Origin: Persicaria tinctoria
Taxonomy: Eukaryota; Streptophyta; Magnoliopsida; Caryophyllales; Polygonaceae
DNA: 64,000 nt
Reading direction: 5' to 3'
NCBI GenBank assembly: GCA_037127255.1
Contig: JBANSL010000003.1
Span: 18,541,314-18,605,313, forward strand
Notes under the pieces: model-generated
Database searches by the model: none
Seen by the model: only the letters and a program-made list of their open reading frames with translations
What the model was told of the DNA's origin: nothing
Translations under genes and position numbers: made by a program
Shown: positions 1-10,484 of the stretch, piece by piece
Numbering within the stretch: position 1 is the stretch's first letter
Layout of the letters: every line of letters starts with the position of its first letter

Positions 1-740
1 TATCGGGTAAGCATGCCAACACCCTTTCGGGTGGATTTACTCAAATCCTTGCGGGAATTTTGTCAAACCCTTTCGAGATTTAAATAAGACTTTTTTTTAA
101 CTCGACCTTGGCGTGCAAGGCAAAAGGAAGCCCTTGCACGCCAAGCAAGCCGCTCAGAACAGGGAAGGATGTGACAGGGAGACATGGCTTGCACAACAAG
201 GAGGAGAGATGGACAGGCTCGTCGGTGGCCGGAGAGTCGCCAGGCGGAGTCAACCAGGGCCAAAATAGAGACGAAGGGGGGGATTTGGATAGAAGCACTA
301 AGCCGAGTGGGAGCCCAAAACAGGCGGAGATGGAGAAGCCATCAAACCCCCAAATCGAAAGACCGAAGAGGGGAAGCGAAGACAACAAACCGGCCTGGAA
401 GGGGGAAATTGAAGACGGTGGAAAAAACACCACCACCGGGATACGCAGGGGTCGTCGCCGATTTGGAAAGGAGAAGGCGAAACCGCCCAACCAAACCCCA
501 AAATCGACAACAAGGATGAGTTGAAATCGAGACAAGGGGAAGAGAGGAAGAGCGACTAGACAACATCTGCGCCGCCGGAAACGCAGGGGTCGCCGCCGGT
601 AGAGGCCCGGGAGGAAACTAGCCGAAAACACCCGAAGGAACCGGCCAAGGAACAAAGGGAAAGTGAAATGGAAGGGATTCCACTGCAAACGAGATTGGAA
701 GAGGCTAATTGCACAAAGATTAGAAATTTGTACTCAAAGA
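1..740 (-). mobile_element. GC-rich LINE-like remnant (tentative)
   Basis: A stretch much richer in G+C than its surroundings. Read on the minus strand it is pyrimidine-rich and open for about 200 codons (688 down to 80), giving a Pro/Ser/Phe/Arg-rich composition with no recognisable domain. A short motif around CGACCCCTGCG occurs twice (near 445 and 588). Such pyrimidine-rich, GC-rich tracts are typical of 5' regions of plant L1-type LINEs, and two further GC islands lie at 32.87 and 62.04 kb. No reverse transcriptase or endonuclease is visible, so the assignment is an inference. I do not regard the ORFs as genes. Confidence 0.25.
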
Positions 741-1046
741 AGAAGATGATCTGCAGATTCACATGAACGTGTTTCTCTTTTCATTTTGGTAATCAAAGAA
801 ATGGTTTCTCTGGATGATTTTCCCAAAAAGAACTCTCAAGCTACTCTAGGTTGCACATCAGTACAATTGTTTTGTCATTGAACATGCATTATGAAATCAG
901 ATAATTAATTATACTCCCTCCGTCCAATAGTTTTTTAGATGTGAGTTTCCGTCCGATAATAGATGAGCTTTTATATTTTCTAGATGAGATATTGTAATGA
1001 TTTGTAAAATATTGATTTGTATGTTGTTAACTTTTTAAAATAATTT

Positions 1047-1328
1047 TGTGAGTGCATAAATCTGCTCTCAATAGTCGTTGATGGAGACTGATCTTCTTGA
1101 TGATCTCAACACGCACTCTAGCCTGTGAAACAAGAACAAACGAGGTCGGGGCGAGGCTTGTCTCCCCGGGAGGACCCTCCGACGCTCAAGTCAGTATTGT
1201 TCTCATTCATCCTCTACTATGGAGGCGTATCTCATATCTTATAATCAAAATTAGGGTTTGAGGGTGTTACCGTAGGAAAGACAAGAATGCCCCTGGGCCC
1301 ATCGGGCTTGCTTAATCTGGTTCTCTCA
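1047..1328 (-). repeat. 3' LTR of the non-autonomous element
   Basis: This is a 282-bp copy with TG...CA ends. In minus orientation it is the downstream LTR. The adjoining minus-strand sequence from 1345 down to 1329 is purine-rich (AAGCCCGAGGGGCAAT) and may be the polypurine tract. Confidence 0.85.
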
Positions 1329-1789
1329 ATTGCCCCTCGGGCTTCTTTAGCACCTATCGGAGGTGAAGGAGGCCGATAATTTCCTATCATTGGGAATCTT
1401 TATGCTCATGCTTGGGCCTTCCCCTTGATTACTCAGTTAGTCCTTGATCTCCTGGATGGATACTTGGATAACACGTTGCGCAAACTCTCTTGATTGCCAA
1501 TGGTTGCATAGTACTGACCGTGATTGGTGCCGAGATTTTGGCCTGCAAATGGCGACTATTGACCTTAATTGGCGTCCACTGTTTGGCATCTGGGTGGCTG
1601 TTGTTGGATTTACTTGACAATCGATTGGGTGGCCTATGAATGGCTTAGTAGAGGCCGTAATTGGCGAGAGATTGGTCATGTCGCAGATTTATTTCGACCG
1701 TAATTGGTGAGAGATTGGTCCTGTCATGGACTTATTTTGGTCGTAATTGTGATGCATAAAATCTGCATCATAGTGATGAATGATCACCT

Positions 1790-2430
1790 GAATGGCCTAT
1801 GAGTGGCGAGAATCGGCCTTAAGTGGCGAACTGTTGGCCCTGAGTGGCTATTTTAACGGTGTTATTATGGCTTAAGACGGGCTTTAAGTGGTCGTAAGTG
1901 ACGATTCTTTGGCCATAAGTGGCGATCTATTGGCCTTGATTGGGGCTATATTGGCCTGAGTGGCGTTCTATTGGCCTTGATTGGCGATCTATTGGCCTTC
2001 ATTGGCGATTCGTTGGCCATGAGTGGCGATCTTGTGCCGTTAAGTGGTAATCCATTGGCCATGAGTGGCGTTCTATTGGCCTTTGATTGGCGATCTATTG
2101 GCCTTCATTGGCGATTCGTTAGCCATGAGTGGCGATCTATTGGCCTTGATTGGCGATCTGTTGGCCTTCATTGGCGATTCGTTGGCCATGAGTGGCGATT
2201 CATTGGCCTTGATTGACGATCTATTGGCCTTGATTGACTACTTTTTTGGCCTTGAATGGCAATTTGTTGGCCTTAATTGGCTACTTTTTTGCCATGAATG
2301 GCGATCTGTTGGCCTTGATTGGCTACTTTTTGGCCATGAATGGCGATCTTTTGGCCTTAATTGGCTAATTTTTGGCCTTGAATGGCGATTTGTTGGCCTT
2401 AATTGGCTACTTTTGGGTTATGAGTTGACG
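1790..2430. repeat. 21-bp tandem minisatellite encoding heptapeptide repeats
   Basis: About thirty units of 21 bp, approximately ATTGGCGATCTATTGGCCTTG, follow one another. Units are near-regular from about 1960 to 2425, and increasingly degenerate units can be followed upstream to about 1480. Because 21 is divisible by 3 and stops are avoided, two plus-strand ORFs of 81 and 125 codons (1971-2216, 2065-2442) cross the array, giving seven-residue units like ALIGDLL. The array lies inside the non-autonomous LTR element, antisense to its transcript orientation. Nothing shows that the peptide is made. Confidence 0.85.
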
Positions 2431-3264
2431 CTTTGTTGTTGACCCTTAACTGAATCCCTTGATGCTATACTCTGGAAACTTTGATGGAAATTTCATATAA
2501 TTTCTTTTTAGAAATCAATTCTAAGGTGCTAGTCGAACCGTAGATGTAAATATTAATCGTAGGCTACATGATGTCAAAAGGGAGAAGAACTTATCCGATT
2601 ACGAATCTAATGCGATCTTGCCGTTGTGGCCACTATGAACATGACCGCTGCACTTGGTCTCGGCGGTCCTTATGCCTCGCACCTCCTTGCTAGTTTGTGC
2701 CATATGAAAGCGCTCTACTTTAACAAAAATTATTAAGTAAATAAATGAACAATAAAGCTATATTTGTTAAGGAGAAAGACAAAGTCTTTGGCACTTCCTG
2801 ATCTTGACGTGGGGCTTTATGCTGTGTGATCTTGCCCCCTGTCATTTTCCTTTTGAATCCATCGGAAATAGGAGGCTACAGGGACAAAAATCTGCAATCT
2901 TGAAAGCCTGGACCGCTCGCTGTAATTACTTGGAAAGATCAGGCTAATTTTGCAAGTTGTAAGAATTCCGGGCCACTTTTGTAATTAACCCCAAATTTCT
3001 CATCCTCCTCGTTCAGAAGGGTGGGTAGATCGTTACTGTCACCCCAGACCACGAGATTCGGGGCCGAGATCTCGCTCGCTGATGCCGGAAGGGTTGTAAT
3101 TACGGCAAATCTTCAACAAATCAGATCGTCTTCTTCGTTAGGTTTCGTAGAGGGCAGCGGCGCTGGATTTCGAAGCGGCGTCCTTGGCCTTTAATTTGAA
3201 TTCGAGAGGACGGAAGGCGCCGACGGCGATTGAGCATCTCTACGATGCGAGTCGTGGCCACACT

Positions 3265-3480
3265 AATCGGGTGACGAATCGAACCCGACGAGGGGTCCCA
3301 ACGAGATCGCCCTCGTGCGTAGCCTGCAGAACGAGGCGACGACTTGGCGCTGGTATCGTCCTCGTGCGTAACCCGACGAGGAGGTGACGAGGGGTCCCCG
3401 GGCCACCAGATTTGGGGCTGGTGTCGCCCTCGTGCGTAGCCTGCAGAACGAGGCGGCGACTTGGTGGAACCACGCCATCG
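3265..3480. repeat. Imperfect tandem duplication inside the LTR element
   Basis: The segment containing TCGCCCTCGTGCGTAGCCTG followed by an AGAACGAGGCG motif appears near 3308-3345 and again near 3424-3462, with a related partial copy between (TCGTCCTCGTGCGTAACC). It is GC-rich and carries no recognised coding domain. Confidence 0.6.
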
Positions 3481-3818
3481 GAACGGCAGCCTGCAGAACG
3501 ACCGCGAGTAATTGTAGCAACGACGATGTGGTTGGCCGGCGCGGCGAAGGGCTCACCGTCTCACACCGGCTAATTCAGGCGGGCTGTCGGACCTTGGTGA
3601 TGTCGAGCCAATCACCATGGATGGGGATGACGATCTCGCGGCAGAGGCTAGATCGGGAAATAGACGAAGAACGAAGGAGGGGTCCGGCATACCCCTGGAT
3701 GTGCACTTGACACCGGTAAGCACGAGCACCCTGATTGTGCCCCTGAAACCCGGTGACGGTGGTAGGACCTTCGATCTTGTTGATTAGGATTCCGATTTTA
3801 GGGCTTTTTGATCGGATT

Positions 3819-3837
3819 CCCCACGGACGGCGCCAAT
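3819..3837 (-). promoter_or_regulatory. Primer-binding site of the LTR element
   Basis: On the minus strand this reads ATTGGCGCCGTCCGTGGGG and abuts the LTR. The TGGCGCCGT core is the usual form of primer-binding site in plant gypsy-type elements. The tRNA identity was not checked. Confidence 0.7.
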
Positions 3838-4119
3838 TGTGAGTGCATAAATCTGCTCTCAATAGTCGTTGATGTAGACCGATCTTCTTGATGATCTCAA
3901 CACGCACTCTAGCATGTGAAACAAGAACAAACGAGGTCGGGGCGGGGCTTGTCTCCCCGGGAGGACCCTCCGACGCTCAAGTCAGTATTGTTCTCATTCA
4001 TCCTCTAATATGGAGGCGTATCTCATATCTTATAATCAAAATTAGGGTTTGAGGGTGTTACCGTAGGAAAGACAAGAATGCCCCTGGGCCCATCGGACTT
4101 GCTTAATTTGGTTCTCTCA
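3838..4119 (-). repeat. 5' LTR of the non-autonomous element
   Basis: This is the 282-bp partner of 1047-1328. In minus orientation it is followed immediately by the putative primer-binding site at 3819-3837. Confidence 0.85.
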
Positions 4120-4626
4120 AATTTGAATGTTAATATGTTAATTAGTGAGTATTAAAAAATAATAAAATTTATAAAAAAAAAATTAGTGTAATGATGATGT
4201 TTTTTTTTAAAGTAAAGTGTTTTATTAAAATTTGTGTAAATTTCTAATAAAAGTGATGTATTATCAGACCGAGGTAGTATTAATATATAATATAATATAA
4301 ATTTCTAATATATAATATGTATAATAAAAGTCATGTATTGACAAATTGCTGGTTGAATTTGAGTTTGGGTCGTATTCGAAACTTATCTTTAACCAGCATA
4401 TATCACATTCCATAGGAGCCAATTTAATACAGGAATTAATAAATGAAGATGGTTACATCGATCACATGCTTGATAGGCTCGCCAAGGCCGAGCCCACTGT
4501 ACGAGTGCCTCAGCTTGGGCAGCAAGAGGGCACTTGACCACTTGTGTTTAAAATATAAATGCTTCCGCCGTTTGACTTTCTAAAATTTTATTCCAATCAA
4601 TGATTTTGTAACATCCGTAAATTATA

Positions 4627-4831
4627 CTCCCACCGATTTACAAGGGATATCGTTTGACTTTTTAAAAAGTATTTTAATAAACTAAAAATTATATAATATA
4701 TTAACTTTTTTTTATAATCTAATACTTATTACAAACAAATATTAAGTTGTAAAAAAATATTTTATATAGTTTTTACCTCCTTATAATACCTGTTAAAAAG
4801 TCAAACGACATCCTTTGTGGATCGGAGGTAG
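4627..4831. mobile_element. Stowaway-like MITE, 205 bp
   Basis: The ends CTCCCACCGATTTACAAGG and its imperfect complement (ending GATCGGAGGTAG) are flanked by TA on both sides (4625-4626, 4832-4833). The inverted repeats extend about 40 bp, through the motif CGTTTGACTTTTTA. Confidence 0.8.
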
Positions 4832-5091
4832 TAGTACTTTTTACGTAATCATCCATAAAAACTTAAATTACAATAAACCACCCATAAAATTGACTTGTTT
4901 TCATAAGACCACCCACACATTAATTTTTTTTTTGTTTAAAATGACTAAAATACCCCTAATATTTCAAGCTTATTTGGTTGTACTTTGTGAAGAAAAGATA
5001 TTGTATGTATATATATTTAATAAAAGGAAAAAAATCAATCCGATATATTAATGGGCTACAAGCCTACAAATCGATTTAACCCGGTCTACTT

Positions 5092-5918
5092 GGAAAACTA
5101 ATTAAAATACCCCCACCTTTAGGGGTATGGTAAAAATATATCATTAACTTTCAAATGTAATAAAAATATTCCGACCTTTGCAGGAAGTGGTAATATATTA
5201 CCACGAGTTTTTTCACGAGTAAAAAATGCTGACAAGACATCCTACGTGGATTTTTTACAAGAGTTTTCTTGAACAGTGTCCTTAGGAAAAAAATAAAGAG
5301 TTTGACCGGGTTCATACCCAGCGCCTTTTCCTTCCTCATATCTTCTTCCGTGAACTGTGGTCGCCTCTTGAATTGTTTTTCAGATTTTCCAAGTAGCTCA
5401 TCGTTCCTCTTCAATGTCAGTCTTCATCCCTCATGGTCTACTGTCTTGAAGTCTCCCTCTCACATCTTCTTCCCCTTTGATTCGTTCACGGATTTGGGTG
5501 GGTAATTTTTTTTCCCCTCTTTGTTGTTGTTGTTGTTGGTTTAGTTTTGTTGTTGGTTTGGTGTTATGAATAGTCGTGTTGTGTTAATTTGAGGCAATTT
5601 TGACCAGATTAGTTGCTTGGTTGAATCAATTTCGTTTTTCGGGTTTAATTTGTTATCGTTTTATTTTTTTTCCTAAGTAAACCGATCAAGAAAACCCAAT
5701 TTTAGTGCTAATTTTTTTATATAAAAAAAAACTTCCATGTATGTTGTCTTGTCAAAAAAATCCACGTAGGCTGTTTTGTCAGTATTTTTGACCCGTGAGA
5801 AAACACAGGGTAATATATTACCACCACCCTCAAAGGTCGGGATATTTTTATTACATTTGAAAGTTGATGATATATTTTTACCATACCCCCACCTTTGGGG
5901 TATTTTAATTAGTTTTCC
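5092..5918. mobile_element. Foldback MITE with ~180-bp terminal inverted repeats
   Basis: The left arm (about 5092-5275) and right arm (about 5735-5918) are imperfect inverted copies, beginning GGAAAACTAATTAAAATACC on each strand. The arms share a CAAATGTAATAAAAATAT segment and a CCTACGTGGATTTTTT segment. The central 450 bp (5276-5730) is non-repeated and includes a pyrimidine-rich stretch and a GTTGTT microsatellite near 5521, perhaps captured sequence. I could not find a matching target duplication, so the superfamily is unassigned (Mutator-like is possible). Confidence 0.75.
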
Positions 5919-5973
5919 TAAATAAAATCCAATTAATTGAATTGTTTTTAATGAAAGCATTATCAAGTCATAA

Positions 5974-6644
5974 GGGATTTAGACAAGATGTTAGAATGAC
6001 TATTGACAAGATAATTTCACCTAAATTGCCACAGGTCCTTTTTATTTTTTCCGAACACATTGCAAAAAGGCCCAAAACTCTCTTTTCCTGAATCGTTACC
6101 TACATCTGTCGAACGAATTGTTCTGATCGAAAACAACCTACAATCGATGAAATTAATCAAAATATCAACTAATCGGCACACGAATTGGTATATCGCTCTC
6201 TTTACATGATTATCGAATTGCGATTTTTGGTGTTCGTTCGAAAAAACCGTTGAAGGAAGGAGCTCGACAGATAAGAACGAGGTACATGAATAAGCTCGGC
6301 AAGTTTAGACGAGGTGAATAAGTAACCTCGGTGCATAAAAATGAGGTGATGACGGAGCCTCAACTAGATTTTGCGAGGTATATAATGACATTTTTGAAGA
6401 TTGTCTGAAGCCTCATTGACATAGGCCGAGCTCAATAAATAACCTCGGCTTCTATTGTTGAGGTTAAGGAAGAAGCTCGGCTTCTATTGTTGAGGTTAAT
6501 GAGGAAGGTCGGCTTCTATTGTTGAGGTTAATGAGGGAGCTCGGCTTCATTGACACGTAATGCATAAATTCATTAAATTGTGTAGAGGTATGTGTGATGG
6601 ATCTTGTTATAATGCAAACTCATATGCTTCTAAGAATGAGACAG
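5974..6644 (+). repeat. Left long terminal inverted repeat
   Basis: This is the inverted partner of 9831-10484. It contains three subterminal tandem units of about 32 bp (about 6445-6545) built on CGGCTTCTATTGTTGAGGTTA, a unit present in a more diverged form in the right arm. Confidence 0.75.
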
Positions 6645-7166
6645 ACTAAATGACTAAATCAGTTTAAAAAATGTTCTTTTCCCCACTTCTGATTGCAACT
6701 CTCAATAACTAAATCAATATCATAACTTTATCCAAATAGTAATTAAATTAGTTGTTCTTAAGCATACATGAAACAAATTAATGCATATTTTAATGTTTTA
6801 TCTTACAGTAATTGTTTCAAGTGGCCACTTCCCACCTATCCTCAACCTAAGGATTAATGACGAGCCCGTTGAGCCAAGCGGTTAATAACGAGGGTCACAT
6901 AGGTCTGTCTGATGTTAAACTAACATATGTCCAATCAAACACGAGCTTTAGAAGTGATGATCTTTAGTAATTTTTTCCTTATACGTTTAATACTTATATG
7001 GTTATATCCTTGGTACAACTTGTATATGACAGTTGAAAATTGATCACTTTCTTTCACAATGTCATACTATTTTCTTTCTTTTTATCCACTTTTCCAGTGA
7101 TGAAGATCTTTTGACAGTTCTGTATTGAGTAGTTCACAATAATCAACCACAGGGTCGGAGCTAGGG
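6645..7166. other. Element interior, no gene seen
   Basis: AT-rich sequence between the left inverted repeat and the LTR-like block. I see no ORF, domain or repeat of note. Confidence 0.5.
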
Positions 7167-9232
7167 TGTTACCTATTGTTAGGAAGGAAATCAAGTATGA
7201 AATATAACAAAATAAATCAAACCAGATTTAGGCCCACACAAATAATTACAAGACTCCCTCCAATGCAGTAAGAGAAAGTCAGGATGGATCTACGAGGAAG
7301 CGTGTCAGCGGATCCTAGGCAGCTGTAAATCTCACATAAAAGCAAGCAGAAAATGACAGAAACAAAGAAACAAAGAACGAAAGACAGAAAATAGCAAAGA
7401 CAGAATCGACGACAGAAACTCGATCCAGACAAATCAGTACTCGATCTCGACAAGCACAACTCGAGATCGACAAGAAATAGTAAAAACAGAAACTTCAAAA
7501 TCCGACGACAGTAACTCGACCTAGACCAGACTCTACTCGAGATCGACAAGGGTGTACTCTATCTCGACTAAAACCTCCTCTAGATCGACTAAGAATGCAG
7601 AAAGTATAAATTGCAAATTCGAACACAGATTTCAGAATTTCGACAGAAATAAACTCAATATATGAAAGAACTTCCAAAGCCAGGGTATCAACACCACAAC
7701 GATAACCATACAAAGTAACACATAAAGGCATAAAATATCATGTTTTCCATCAAAATAACTTTCGTTATCAACAAATAGGCATATAGAGGTTTTCGCATAA
7801 ACCCTAATTGTTACTAACCCTTTTCACATAATTAATCCAAGTTGCATTAAGATCACTTTCGCTTCAATAATACAAACAAGGATCACCTTCAACTCTCGCA
7901 AAAGAATCATGCTCATAGGGATAGAAGATGAATTGCATAATAAGATCTGACCTTTACCGCATCACCTTACATGGCCACCGTCGGGCTCACCCCAACCCCA
8001 GAAGTGGGTGGACTACTCGCTCCTCATCGCAATAGCAGACATTGATGTATGAAAAGAAACTTGCATTAAACTATATTCAAAGCCTTTACAATCCCGGCAA
8101 TCAACTTTCGCAGAATGCCAAAACCCTAAAACCTTTGAACTCCTAAAACCTCTATGTGTAACTGTGTCTCTGAAATTGAATTGAATCATGAAAAACCAGC
8201 CCCTAGGGCTTTATTTATAGGCTTCTATTCCTTGCTAATCAAGGATAGAAGATATCTATCTATATCTAAAAAGCTTAAAAGATAAATAAATGCAATTTTG
8301 GAATTAAATCAAAAAGGGAAAAAAATAAATCTAAATAGGTAAGTCTTCTCATGTTGATAGATCTTGTCTTCCATAGATAGAACTTGATGGATTTCGGATA
8401 GATCTCGGCTTCCTTCGGCCCCAAGGATTCCCAGCTCGACACGGACAGCCAAGCGCGTAACGCGGTTTCGGGATGCGGCTAGTCGATCTCGACCAAGGCT
8501 CCTCGACATCGAGTAGGATTCGTCGTCGACCATGGCTGGCTGGACGTCTCGGGTAGCTCTGCTCGATCAGGCTCGGATCTTGGCTCCGGGCTCCTCGAGA
8601 TCGAGTAAGCAACTCGAGATCGAGTTGGGTTCTCGTCGAGGATGTGTGTCCTGGTGTGGTCGAGGAACTGGTGCTCGTCACGGACTCGGATTGGCGCCTT
8701 GATGGTCCTCGATCTCGACAAAGCTCGTCAAGATCGACTAGGGTTTTGCTCGGCTTCTCCGTCTTTGGCTTCTCGACATGGCACAACTCGTCGACTCCGG
8801 ACATGGCGCTCCTGGTGTTGTCGATCTGGACTTGGGGTACTCGGGATCGAGTAGGGTTCCGGAAGTCGGGTTGTCTCTGACTCAGTTTCTCGATCAATGC
8901 TTAGTCGACAAGGCCTGTGCTCGGACACTCTCATCGAGATCGAGTTGGACTGCTCTAGATCGAGTAACCTGGGCTCCTAGCTTGATTCGACTGGTTCCGT
9001 TGCATCTTGACCTTGGACTTCTGTAGTTGATTTCCGAGCTGTTCCGTCCTTTCTCAGAACTGCTGTAATTTGCCTCGAATTCTGCGAAATTAAACAGAAA
9101 CTGGTGTAGATTCCATAATTTGGCAAATAAACATAAACTACATAGATTATGTACTATCTAAGCCCAAATGCATGAAATGTATGCAGAAAACAATATAAAA
9201 GTTACTGTAAAACATGGCAGATTCAGCTCACA
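7167..9232 (-). mobile_element. LTR-like block, minus orientation (tentative)
   Basis: Read on the minus strand, a purine-rich CCGGGGGTAATG (9245 down to 9234) is followed by TGTGAGCTGAATCTG. About 1 kb further on comes a TATA-like TATAAATAAAGCC near 8220 down to 8208, and later GTGAGCCCGACGG near 7990. This order (polypurine tract, U3, TATA, R/U5) suggests a long 3' LTR of a truncated element, perhaps gypsy-type. There is no second LTR, no primer site and no target duplication. Both halves are peppered with a TCGAGATCGA-like motif. The ORFs here (for example 8349-8897, minus) resemble no protein I know. Confidence 0.3.
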
Positions 9233-9245
9233 ACATTACCCCCGG

Positions 9246-9247
<2 letters not shown>

Positions 9248-9282
<35 letters not shown>
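9248..9282. repeat. (AT)n microsatellite
   Basis: About 17 uninterrupted AT units. Confidence 0.95.
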
Positions 9283-9284
<2 letters not shown>

Positions 9285-9289
9285 ATGTT

Positions 9290-9690
9290 TTTAGTTTTTA
9301 TTTCTAATAAACTATATACCTTGAGTTAGGATCATCTGCTCCCTAGTATGCAAACCTATATGTAACATATAATTATTTAATGTATTTTTTAATAATTAAA
9401 AAAAATATTTACATTGTAAATATCAAATAACATATATATCTATACTTTTTTAATATAAATGAATTTTTTTTTAAATATTAAAAGAATCATTATTTTAGAA
9501 TAATAATTATAATATTTATTATAAATATCATTTTGTAAGAAAAAATATGAAAATATATATTATTGGACATGCACAATATAAATATATTTTTATTTTTATT
9601 TTTATTAATTGAAAGTACTCTAAATAATTTTGGGTTACACCTACATACAAGCTAGTCAAGGATACTAATTCAAATACCTTGTAGATTGAA
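9290..9690. other. AT-rich spacer, nothing recognised
   Basis: Very AT-rich sequence inside the long-inverted-repeat element. No ORF or structured repeat is visible. Confidence 0.5.
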
Positions 9691-9699
9691 AAAATGTTG

Positions 9700-9800
9700 A
9701 ATGGGTAGCTTGGGTGGTAAAGGTCAGGAGTTGTGCTGAGTTGAATTCACGGGTTCGAAACCATCCTTTTCTATTTTATTTTCCCATTTACAACTCTTTT
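9700..9800 (+). mobile_element. tRNA-derived SINE-like sequence
   Basis: An A-box-like GGTAGCTTGGGTGGTAAAGG lies about 35 bp upstream of a B-box-like CACGGGTTCGAAACCATCC. This is the internal RNA polymerase III promoter arrangement of tRNA-derived SINEs. A T-rich tail follows. No tRNA acceptor stem or anticodon arm can be folded, so it is not a tRNA gene. Target duplications were not identified and the ends are approximate. Confidence 0.55.
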
Positions 9801-9830
9801 TTCCTCCCGCCCAGTCTCTACTGTCTCATT

Positions 9831-10484
9831 CTTATAAGCATATGAGTTTGCATTATAACAAGACTCATCACATATAGCTCTACATAATTTAATGAATTTA
9901 TGCAATACGTGTCAATGAGGCTATTTTATAACCTCAACAACAGAAGTCGAGCTTCATCATTAACCTCAAAAACAAAAGCTGAGGTTATTCTTTAACCTCA
10001 ACAACAGAAGCCGAGGTTATTTATCAAGCTCGGCTTATCTCAATGAGGCTTCAGACAAGATCTTCAAAAGGGTCATTATACACCTCATAAAAAGTAGATG
10101 AGGCTCCATCATCACCTCAGTTTTATGCACCGAGGCTACTTATTCACCTCGTCTAAACCTGCCGAGCTTATTCATGTACCACGTTTCTATCTGCCGAGCT
10201 TCTTCCTTCGACGGGTTTTTCGAACGAACACCAAAAATTGCAATTCGATAATCATGTAAAGCGAGCGATATACCAATTAGTGTGTGATCGATTGATATTT
10301 TGATTAATTTCATCGATTTTAGGTTGTTTTCAATCAAAACAATTCGTTCGACAAATTTAGGTTTCGATTCGGGAAAAGAGAGTTTTGAGCCGTTTTGCAA
10401 TGTCTTCGGAAAAAACGAAAAGGACTTGTGGTAATTTTGATGAAATTATCTTGTCAATAGCCATTCCGACATTTTGACAAGACC
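9831..10484 (-). repeat. Right long terminal inverted repeat
   Basis: This is the inverted partner of 5974-6644. Its ORF at 10140-10400 (minus, 86 codons) is just the repeat read through; a similar frame exists in the left arm only in broken form. Confidence 0.75.

Larger units (their letters stand above)
1047..4119 (-). mobile_element. Non-autonomous LTR retrotransposon (282-bp LTRs), minus orientation
   Basis: Two near-identical 282-bp direct repeats start TGTGAGTGC and end TTCTCTCA, so they have TG...CA ends. They are flanked by a perfect 5-bp duplication AATTT at 1042-1046 and 4120-4124. On the minus strand, directly after the LTR at 3838-4119, comes ATTGGCGCCGTCCGTGGGG (3837 down to 3819), which has the look of the GGCGCCGT-type primer-binding site seen in many plant Ty3-gypsy elements; this sets the orientation. 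The 2.5-kb interior has no gag, protease, RT or integrase, so the element must have been mobilised in trans. By eye the LTRs differ at about 7 of 282 positions, indicating a fairly recent insertion. The interior carries a 21-bp minisatellite and a duplicated GC-rich segment. Confidence 0.88.
914..4277. mobile_element. Stowaway-like MITE split by an LTR element
   Basis: The left end begins CTCCCTCCGTCC right after a TA at 912-913. The right end finishes GACCGAGGTAG right before a TA at 4278-4279. The two ends are imperfect inverted repeats (ATACTCCCTCCGTC against ATACTACCTCGGTC). Between them the AT-rich MITE body is interrupted at 1047-4119 by an LTR retrotransposon plus its 5-bp target duplication. 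Without that insert the MITE would be about 290 bp. TA duplication and this terminus are Stowaway (Tc1/mariner) hallmarks. Confidence 0.8.
5974..10484. mobile_element. Mutator-like foldback element with ~0.66-kb inverted repeats
   Basis: The segment 5974-6644 is repeated in inverted orientation at 9831-10484. Shared landmarks from the outside inward are GACAAGATAATTTCA, CAAAACTCTCTTTTCC, a degenerate run of GAGCTCGGC/GAGGTTA motifs, and AATGCAAACTCATATGCTTC at the inner edge. No transposase is visible in the 3.2-kb interior, which instead contains an LTR-like block (7167-9232), an AT microsatellite and a SINE-like copy. Long inverted repeats with no coding capacity are usual for non-autonomous MULEs, but no 9-bp target duplication could be confirmed because the right end is overlapped by the neighbouring element. 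Confidence 0.7.

Noticed and set aside
1790..2430. CRISPR-like array
   Set aside because: Units are contiguous with no spacers, in a plant genome.
1971..2442. Overlapping ORFs of 81 and 125 codons
   Set aside because: They are translations of the 21-bp tandem repeat, with no non-repetitive sequence or recognised domain.
3240..3907. ORFs on both strands at the GC-rich end of the non-autonomous LTR element
   Set aside because: They read through an imperfect tandem duplication and the LTR; no gag or pol motif.
8349..8897. 182-codon minus-strand ORF
   Set aside because: It lies in a GC-richer LTR-like block full of a repeated motif; the peptide is low-complexity Arg/Ser/Pro with no domain.
9700..9800. 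Possible tRNA gene
   Set aside because: A and B boxes are present but no acceptor or anticodon stem pairs; SINE-like instead. The same applies near 31170 and 61830.
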